From positions 24,449,879-24,513,878 of the forward strand of contig CM029654.1 of the NCBI GenBank assembly GCA_017311315.1: a stretch of DNA of 64,000 nt, written 5' to 3'. Source of the stretch: Dendrocalamus latiflorus (Eukaryota; Streptophyta; Magnoliopsida; Poales; Poaceae). The notes under the pieces were generated by a model. It was not told the DNA's origin, made no database searches, and saw only the letters and a program-made list of their open reading frames with translations. The translations under genes and the position numbers were made by a program. Shown here in pieces: positions 55,840 through 64,000 of the stretch (positions within the stretch are counted from its first letter, which is position 1; the number at the start of each line of letters is the position of its first letter).

Positions 55840-58662
55840 TTGCAAATTTTGAATATAGCATTAGTTAAGAGCATCTTTTTTAGAGATGCAACAACAAAAA
55901 TCTGACTGGAATTGGTAAATATTTTCGTAACTATTCCATGGCATAGCACAAAACAACAATGGCAAGCTGACCCGTGCTATAACTCTGACCAACCCTGAAA
56001 TTTGATCATAATAAACATGCCAATGTTCGAAACATTACTATCAGCTAGGATATTCGATAACCGGCAGTAAAAACAACTCAGTGACCCCAAATAACTTGTA
56101 TTGTTTTCAAAGTACTTCTTGCTCTCACAGTACATGTCAAAGTCTTCACTAAATGACTACTACAAAAGCTCCGTATAACAGAGAATCGCGTCAAAATTCC
56201 TCTACAAGGAGAGGGAGAGAGGGAGAGTAACATCACCAATAATGTAAGTACTAGTACTTGGACAACAAGTGTACGTACTCTACATGCCGCGTACAGAGTT
56301 AACAGGATGCATGACCAGTCCAAGTCCTCTGCATTCAGTTATTGTTGTACACTTGTACCCTCCTCTCAAGTCAAGAATTCTAACTTGGGCTGGTCCATGA
56401 TGGAAAGCAGACACCAAACCATGCTGCTGTAAGTAACTCTGCTAGGGACCCCCTAGCTAGGCTGACCTGCCAAAAGTCCAAGGGCAGTTACAACTGACAA
56501 TGAAGCAGTATCCTGCATGGTGTCATCCATTTTGACCCTCAAGGCTTGTTCCTGCAGTCAGTGTAGTTTCTATACTCATAATGAATGTTCCTTTCTGTCA
56601 TGTAAATTCTTAATTTCTCATACACGACACTGGGCAATGAGGATCAAGTAGGTTATGCAAGCATGCAGCTTTGTGTTTCATATTACTAGATCGTTGACCT
56701 TTTCTGGTTTATGTTCTCCCTTTTTGTTAGGGAAAGAGGGTCATCGCATTTTGGGGTGGTTGATTTTAGATCGGTTCTTATTGTATTGAAATCAACCACA
56801 GTTTGGATAATAAAGTATGATATCAATGAGGTCCATCTAATGTAGTTTGATGGTAATAGAAGCTGAACATTATGGCAAGAGAAGAAAACAATTTGTTCGC
56901 AGTGCCAGAAGCAGCACCAGAAACAGGAAGAGAAAAATCATCTGAATTGTTGATCATAGAACAAAGAGAAACACGAAAAATTACTAAATAAATAAACACG
57001 AAAAATTACTAAATAAATAAACATATTCATTTTTCTCTGAGTTGTGACGGAGGCAAGCCGATTTTAATCCAATTATGTTTGATAGGCTGATTTAGCTGAG
57101 TTTGGTTAGAGCTTGGATCCATGAACTGTATACTGTGAATAAAACACCTGTTTTGAAGAATAGTTGCCTAAAAGCAAAATTTTCGTAGAGAAAGTTAATC
57201 AAGTTCCGACCTGTAAAAAAAAAACTACCCAGTTATTCTGTAAGTTTTCAGTTGCTAACTAGAGGTGAGCCACATGTTCTCCTGAAGTCCTGATCCTTCG
57301 TTTTCCCCTTCCGTATTCTAAAGGATAGTGCCGTATGTGTACCGCTTGAACTACTAGCACTGGCTGCCTTATTAATTGGAAGAATGTACACTTGTTCTGT
57401 ATACCATCTTGTCTGATTCCTCCTTGGTCAGAGAGAAGCAGGTCCGGGCATTACAACGGAAAGAGGTACACTTTTGACTAACAGTGTATGAAGTTGTTGC
57501 AGCTTCAATGTCCATGATGTATAGTATAGTAGTCTGTATCTTGCTAACACAACAAGAAGCAATGAAGAAAACTGAAGATCACAATGCTATTAGATGTCTA
57601 GTTCCGTATACTTAAGTAGATGTTAACTTTGATCAGGATTCAGGAATACATCTCAGTGGTGTTATTTGTTGCAGAAGAGATATGATTTATCCAAGAGACC
57701 AAGATGCTGTTCTAAAAGAAGTAGCATCAATAGGCAAAACAAGCCCTGAAAAAGGAGCAAAAGCTTGGACAGAAAGGGGCAATGAATGATACATGCAATT
57801 AACATCCATGTTGGGGAAAAAAGATTGCATGGCCAACTTGCCACTTTGTCAAGCTCAAAAGAACACTTAACTTAGTAGCAAAGCATGAAGCATCACAACT
57901 CTGGCAGTAGCATCCAAGCAGAAGCAGGTTTGTTTCGTCTGCACCATGGAGTAGACTCACCTAAACAACTTACAAAAATAAGGGCATTAGACCCTCAAAA
58001 GTCTCTTGATTAATCTAATTGACTGATGCTATGTTGCCTCTTGTTTAATCTTTCTTTTGGATAAGGTGAGTTGACCACATTATTCGAGGATCTCAGGAGA
58101 AGTAAGATAAGCATGTAATGGTGTTGTTGGCTGATCAAGTAAGTAAACTTGAAGAGCTTTAGTATCTCAGTGCAATTAACTTATTTCTTTTGTCCTAGGA
58201 AGAACATTATGTATGTATATTCTTTCATGTCTTTTGACTAGAGTTTTCTTGTTCTTTCTTTAATTGTGGATGACAAAAGAAAAGAAAAGAAAAATAAAAA
58301 GAAATTATTTTTCATGTACTTGCTCCCATGGATAGACCATGACATAATCCTGGATTTCTTCTGTCAGGGTTTAGTAACTAAATTAGGTTCTATTGGGGAA
58401 ATTAGTAGCACCATTGCACATAGCTTTGCCAGCTGTTCTACACATCTTTTGACAAGAATAAAGAAGTTGCATGATAAAATTTGATTGTTGCATGTATTAA
58501 ATGTTAGGAACTTTGATTTGATCGTTTAAAATCTGTGATCTAAACTTCAATGTTCCAAAAGGATTTAAGGGGAGGTGATTAAAGAATGTGTAGGCATTTG
58601 TGCAACTTTTGGTGAGAGGAATAATGTCTACTCATGGAACACAAAAAACATAGATATAGTTC
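55840..58662. other. intergenic, 2.8 kb, no gene recognised
   Basis: Both strands are interrupted by frequent stops. A 27-bp direct duplication (CACGAAAAATTACTAAATAA and following, twice) lies at 56971-57024. I found no protein motif, tRNA or clear transposon boundary. Confidence 0.5.
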
Positions 58663-58875
58663 GTGCATGACGCCATCCGGACTTTAAGACAGAAAAGAGA
58701 GAGAAAAAAACTTCTCAAGCTGGACATCACCAAAGCGTTTGACACTTTGTCATGGCCGTTCCTGTTCAAGGTCCTACAATCAATAGGCTTTGGGAATAGA
58801 TGGGGGAGATTGGCTAGCATTCTGCTTTCCATGGCTTCAACAAGGATATCTCTTAATGACATACCAGGCACCAAA
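58663..58875 (+). mobile_element. LINE reverse-transcriptase fragment
   Basis: Reads HDAIRTLRQKRERKKLLKLD, ITKAFDTLSWPFLFKVLQSI, GFGNRWGRLASILLSMASTR, ISLNDIPGTK. This is the plant LINE RT segment with the 'LKLDIxKAFDxxSWxFL' motif and the 'LNGxPG' turn. The catalytic YxDD box is absent: the match stops where LTR-family sequence begins. 71 codons without a stop, but clearly truncated at both ends. Confidence 0.8.
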
Positions 58876-60268
58876 TGGTTTGGTTGATCTAAGTGAGGTG
58901 TGGTCCAGTGAAAACTGAAGCGGGAGAGATTTGCCGATGCATGGCAAGCTATTGGTGCATTGCTTGCAACGAAAGGAGAAGAGCAGGTTAAGGCGAGGGT
59001 ATTTTGGTAGTTGTCCAAATACTAGAAATTGTGTTGGATCAAAACTGCGGCACTTGAGTGGTGTTTGAAAAACGGTTTAGGTCAAGGAGATACTAAGAAG
59101 ATCAAGTGGATCAAAGGTTAACGACTTAGCGGGTTCGAGGTCATGTTCTTTCAAAAGCATGCATGAGTTAAGTGTGAGTGTAAAACCTGTGTTGTGTAGG
59201 GTTAACATGTTTTCTCTAATTGTGCTAGTGGATAGTATCCATTAGGGTTAAATGTGAGCTGATTGCTCTATCTATTTAATGAGTTGGGGATGGAAGCTTA
59301 CTGGCCAACCATGCCAACCATTTCATTCATGAGTTCTAGGGTTAGGGTTTGAGAGAGAGAGAGAGGAGTGAGTGTTGTAGTGTGCTCTCTTGTTCTCCTT
59401 ATGGAGTGACTGTGAAGGATTCATCTTTTAAGTAGCAATAGATAAACCTTGTTCATCTCTCACAAAGTTTTCTTGTCTTGGTTGATTTGCTCTTGCTCTT
59501 GTTGGTTCTTTACCTCTTCTCTCGTCTTCTTGATCTTACTACGTGCCAAGAACATGTAAGTGATGGACATGTCTCATGTAAATCATATCCTATCAATCTA
59601 GACATTGTGGTTTGTAAGATTTAGAAGTTGCCTGGTTCTTGCTTGGTTCGGAGCCTTTCTTGAGGAATTTTGATTCGAGAATTTTTGTTTTAAATCTTTG
59701 GGTAGTATTGCTTACTGTGATATGTGGGAATTCATCTAGAGTTGTCTTGGCTATTCTTAACCCACGAGCAAGTTGCTTTTCAAGTTTTTGAGATTTGCCC
59801 GTTTTGGTGCATTCTTGCATGTTTTGAGGAAATATTAGAACTTTCGCTAAGATTCATATGATCTTTAGATAGAATAGGTTCCTGAGACCCTCAGTAAAGT
59901 GTGTGCAAAATTTAACTTCATTTGATCATGGATTTTGAAGTTTGCACCAAAAGTGGTTTTGGCCCATGCTGATTTTCTGTTATGTGAACTGGGGAGTGGT
60001 TAGACCGCTCATAGGCCTGGTTAGGTCAGCCGTTGGTTGTACCAGAGGTTTGTGGCCAGTCAGACCGCCCACCGGTTAGACCGCATCTCCAGTGGCATCC
60101 AGACCAGTTCAGTGCTGAATTTGTGAGACCTTGCTAGTTTGGGTTGTTGTTTGGATTTAGTCTGTCAAATGTGATCTTCTTAGCTCTAGAGTGAAAATTT
60201 TGTGAATGCTTAGGGGAAGATTTTAAAAAGTTACCATTCACCTTTCTATTGCTATTGCTGGTCCTACA
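58876..60268 (+). mobile_element. LTR copy B, 5'-truncated
   Basis: Begins within the LTR at TGATCTAAGTGAGGTGTGGT and continues collinear with copies A, C and D, through GTGGATAGTATCCATTAGGG and CTCTATCTATTTAATGAG, to the end GGTCCTACA. No primer-binding site follows. It contains several 'GGTTAGACCGC / CAGTCAGACCG' motifs near 59995-60085. Confidence 0.6.
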
Positions 60269-61413
60269 ATGTGTATATTGTATTATAGTCCCTGCATATC
60301 CACATGATTGCAATATTTTCCTCCTCTCTTCTAGATGGTAAAATAGTTTATATTCTAACCGATAGCTTTTCTCCATTTGGGAGACAAATAATGTTGACAC
60401 TGGTCAAAGATGGGTGTATGGAAATTTCATAGTGGGAACATGTCAAAGTGAAATTTGATATAACCATACATAACATACGACACAGATATAAATGGCATAA
60501 TTTATAGACGTACTACTAGGATTAGGCTTCTCACTTTGCTGCGGTTCCTCAATACTATTTTTGGGAGGCAAATTTTTTTTGTGAGGTTTGCATTTTTTTA
60601 TGGATGCTACTCTTTTTTCTGACCAGGAACTCAAATTTTTTGTGAGGCAAATTATTTGTATGTAGCTTATATTCTGATATCTCATGGTCAATTGGTGAAA
60701 TGAAACTCAATTATGTTGCCAGCTAACCTATTTAAGATGCAGTCAGCACAAATGCTCCCATAATTCAGACCTCGCCAGGATCCAGATGAGTCTTATCCAT
60801 GGACCAAAGTTCCTGTTCCAGATGTGCCCTGTTGCATCGCCTACTCGGCTGTGACAAAGTAATGTAAAAGTAATTATAGGTTTCCTCGCTACGCATTAAC
60901 TGATTTATCACCAAGGAAACCAAATTAATAGAGCCTTGCTTCCCGTGAACTGCACGCGTTCCAGATCGGTGTGGACGCCTTGCACTGCTCCATTCATACC
61001 ACACTCGCTGTAGCGTCGCACTCCTGTCACTGCTCGCTTTTGGCTGCTGTCACTGCCGAGCGCTCAGTCTGAGTCTGGCTGTACCTAATAGCAAATCTGG
61101 ACCATGAGTCAGAACACACCGCTTGTTTGTTTTTACTTTGAGGAGCATGCATGAAGATCCAGAAATATATTGTGATGACCCACTGTAATTTGAGAGAGTT
61201 GAGTTTCCTAAATACAACTGATCGAATCCCTGTTACGACGTACTGGCAGGGCAGTGGCTTTAGGGCAGATTTTGAGTCTTGAGGATAGTGAGTTGTAGAA
61301 AGAGTTTGAGTGACCAGGGTCTGTGGATATGTGTTGTATGAGTTATGTTATTGCTAATGTGGGTCAAGTTGTAAAGAACTTATACCCAAAAACGATTTCT
61401 TTATCTTTATATG
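60269..61413. other. intergenic or retroelement interior, no gene
   Basis: No recognisable protein. The last 130 bp (61285-61413) resemble the DNA upstream of LTR copy A (30680-30810), so part may be the 3' end of a retrotransposon interior. Confidence 0.4.
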
Positions 61414-63137
61414 TGTAGGGACACTTGGAGTTAACCATGGTTAACGGCGATGATTGAGACTACGCTTATGGAGGAGCCGAGGCCCAGAACAAGCATGGAG
61501 TTCGTGTGAGATGGTGAGCTCAAGCATGACACGAGAAAGACGAAAAATGTTAAATGCAACTTCGAATGGCGAGATGACACTATGTGGCTTGGTCGGTTTA
61601 AGTGAGGTGTGGTTTGGAGGAACCGGAGTGGGAGAGACTTGCTGACATGTGGTAAGCCAGTGGTGCATCTACATGTGGCAAGCATGGTGATTGCTTATGA
61701 TAGAAGGAGAAGACTAGATCTTCGAGGGGCAATTTGGTAGTTTGACCAAAATATCGGAAACAACTTTGGATGAAAACCGCGGTGCTTGGATGACAATTGG
61801 GATATCGGTTTAAGTTATGGAGAAACTGGTTTGATCAAGGTGGATTAAAGTTTTTGTCTTAGTGGATTTAAGTTTATGTGTTTTGGAAAGCGTGTGTAAG
61901 TGAATTGCGTGAGTTAAAACCCGTTTGTGTGGTGTTATCGAGCTTTCCCATTGTGTTAAGTGGATAGTATCCATTAAGGGTTAGGTAGCTAGTTAGCACA
62001 CCTATTTAAGGGGCTGGGATGGAGGCTTGTAAGCTAACCATCCGACCTTTCTCTCTTGTGTTCTCATGTGTTAGAGTTTGAGAGTTGGGTTCTTGTGGTG
62101 TACTCTCTGTCCTCCAACATGGAGTGACTGTAAAACTTTCCTCCTCAAGTAGCAATAGAATCAATATTTGATCATATCTATATCTATCTCTTATTTTGAT
62201 TAATTTGCCCTTGATTTGTTTTTTTTCTTCTTCTATCATCTTTTCTTGATTTTGCTGTGCCAAGGACATATAAGAGACGGAGATAATCTCTGGGAATTTA
62301 TCTCCACCCATCTAGACACTTTGATAGCAGGTTTATCAAGAAAACCTAGTTTTGTTTGATTTGGCCTCAAAGTGTGATGTCTTGAATCGAGGGTTTTTGA
62401 TGTGATTTCTTTCATATTCTTGCTTGCTGGGATATGTGGGAACATATCTAAAGCCATCTTGGTTATCACCTATCCACGAGAAAGTTGTATTCATCGTTTG
62501 ATGTTTTTACCTAGTTTTCGTGCAACCTTCGTTCAAACTGAAAAACGTCACAACTTTGACAACAATTTCTTGATCGTTTGTTGGGATAGGTTTGTGACAT
62601 CGTAGAGAAGGTGCATGCCAATTTTCATTTCATTGGATCTATGGATTAAAAGTTTTATGAATTTTTCATTTCAGAAATCGTGCTAAAATTTCTAGTCGGG
62701 TGAAAGTGATGTAACACTGGTCTAAAATCACTGTAGCCCAACCAGTACTGTACCATGACCAGTTACTAGAGCATCAGTCTGTTAGCACTGTAGCATGACC
62801 AGCTACTGTAGTGGTGGTCTACTATCCGATGGCATTGTGGCGCGACCTGTTACTGTAGCACTGATTTGCTGGCACTGTAGCACGACCAGCTACTGTAGAG
62901 GTGGTCTGATGGTACTGCAGCATGACCAGGTGCTGTAGCACTAGTCTGCTGGTCGTAGTACTGGTCATTCCAAGTGAATCTGAGGCTGTTTTGATCTATT
63001 TTTCATGTGGTTTTTTTGTGAGTGTTCTATCCTAATTTTTATAGCTCTGTAGCTATTAGAGTAAAGGATTGGTGGAAACTTGGAAAAAATTTTAAGGCAC
63101 CATTTAATCCACATTTGTTGCCATCTTCGGTGCTACA
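61414..63137 (+). mobile_element. LTR copy C, followed by a primer-binding site
   Basis: Starts TGTAGGGACAC and ends CGGTGCTACA, giving the terminal inverted repeat TGTAG...CTACA. 1.72 kb. A CTATTTAAGGGG box precedes the conserved GGAGGCTTG leader, as expected of an LTR promoter. Directly after the end is AGTAGTATCAGAGC (63138-63151), close to the initiator tRNA-Met primer-binding site. It contains a block of imperfect 40-50-bp repeats built on ACTGTAGCAxGACCAGCTACTG (62750-62950). Confidence 0.6.
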
Positions 63138-63189
63138 AGTAGTATCAGAGCGCTCTTTACATAGATCATAGTCAGTCATAGGAGTCATG

Positions 63190-64000
63190 TGTAGGGATGC
63201 TTAGAATCAACCATGGTCAACAGCGAGGATCGGGGCTACGCTCATAGAGGAGCCGAGACCCAGAATGATCATAGAGTCTATGTGAGTTGGTGAGCTCAAG
63301 CATGGCATGAGAAAGGCGAGAAATATTAAAGGTAAGTTCAAATGGTGAGATGACACTATTAGCTTGGTTGGTCTAAGTGAGGCGTGGTCCAGTGAAACTG
63401 GAGTGGGAGAGACTTGCCGATGTGTGGCAAGCCAGTGGTGTATCTACATGGGGCAGGCATGGCGATTGCTTACAATGGAAGGAGAAGACCAGGTCTTTAA
63501 GGGGTATTTTGATAGTTTGACCAAAATATCAGAAACAACTTTAGATGAAAACCGTGATGCTTGGATGGTGGTTGGGACAGTGGTTTAGGTCATGAAGAAG
63601 CTGGTTTAATTAAGGTGGATTAAAGCAATTGTCTTAGTAGATTCGGACTTATGCGCTTTGAAAAACATGCATAAGTGGATTGTGTGAGTTAAAACCCGTA
63701 TGTATGGGGTTATTGGGTTTTCTCATTGTGCTAAGTGGATAGTATCCACTAAGGGTTAGGTGGCTGGTTAGCCCACCTATTTAAGGGGTTGGGATGGAGG
63801 CTTGCAAGCTAACCATCCAACATTCCTCTCTTGTGTTCTCATGTGTTAGGGTTAGTGTTTGAGAGTTGAGTGCTTATGGTGTACTCTATGTCCTCCAAGG
63901 TGGAGTGGCTATAAAACTTTTCTCCTCAAGTAGTAATAAAATCAATCTTTGGTCATTCCATGTCTATCTCTTGTCTTGATTAACCTGCTCTTGATTTAGT
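63190..64000 (+). mobile_element. LTR copy D, cut off by the window end
   Basis: Starts TGTAGGGATGC and follows copy C closely through GAGCCGAGACCCAGAA, GATAGTATCCACTAAGGGTT, CACCTATTTAAGGGG and the TAGTAATAAAATCAATCTTT region. Only 52 bp separate its start from the end of copy C. Confidence 0.6.

Overview
This looks like a piece of nuclear DNA from a grass (Poaceae). It is mostly AT-rich and non-coding, with a few intron-containing genes that have GC-rich first exons and the typical plant AAACCCTA-type 5' leaders. Between them lies a dense, nested collection of transposable elements: long LTRs, MULEs, hAT and Stowaway MITEs, a Helitron-like element and LINE fragments. The species cannot be told from sequence alone.

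Three host genes can be rebuilt exon by exon, each with consensus splice sites and an unbroken reading frame. (1) A minus-strand ARL1/ARFB-type small GTPase, 8 exons, 182 aa, coding 5402-12536. (2) A plus-strand aspartate carbamoyltransferase (plant PYRB), 5 exons, 359 aa, coding 32689-36407. (3) A minus-strand R2R3-MYB transcription factor of the RAX/MYB36-like (subgroup 14) type, 3 exons, 303 aa, coding 52480-53656. They act in Golgi trafficking, pyrimidine synthesis and transcriptional control of development, so they are neighbours by position and show no sign of working as a cluster.

Layout: 1-5400 is intergenic, with an orphan promoter-like GC island (heat-shock element plus G-box) and an inverted pair of MITE-like repeats. 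5402-12536 is ARL1, whose introns carry a hAT-type MITE, a small LTR element with a 33-G run, and a third copy of the repeat seen near 2 kb. 13187-13681 is a non-autonomous hAT with a perfect 8-bp target duplication. 15.6-17.2 kb is an LTR-like remnant. 17719-17876 is a MULE-type foldback MITE with a 9-bp target duplication. 18219-24609 is best read as a minus-strand Helitron-like element carrying intron-containing pieces of a coiled-coil (CUE-family) gene, another gene fragment and a LINE piece. 26026-29684 is a long solo-LTR-like block. 30811-32318 is another LTR, ending about 370 bp before the PYRB start codon.

36827-51072 is an old LTR retrotransposon of Ty3/gypsy ancestry with a much-reduced interior. 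Its left LTR was later split by a 6.65-kb autonomous-type MULE (37532-44182), which has 9-bp target duplications, about 86-bp terminal inverted repeats, a decayed MuDR-like transposase and two accessory zinc-finger-like ORFs flanking a 31-bp tandem array. The intact right LTR still holds the empty target site. After MYB, a 0.9-kb Pack-MULE-like element (54037-54932) sits in the MYB upstream region. The last 5 kb hold a LINE reverse-transcriptase scrap fused to one LTR copy, followed by two near-tandem copies of the same LTR family.
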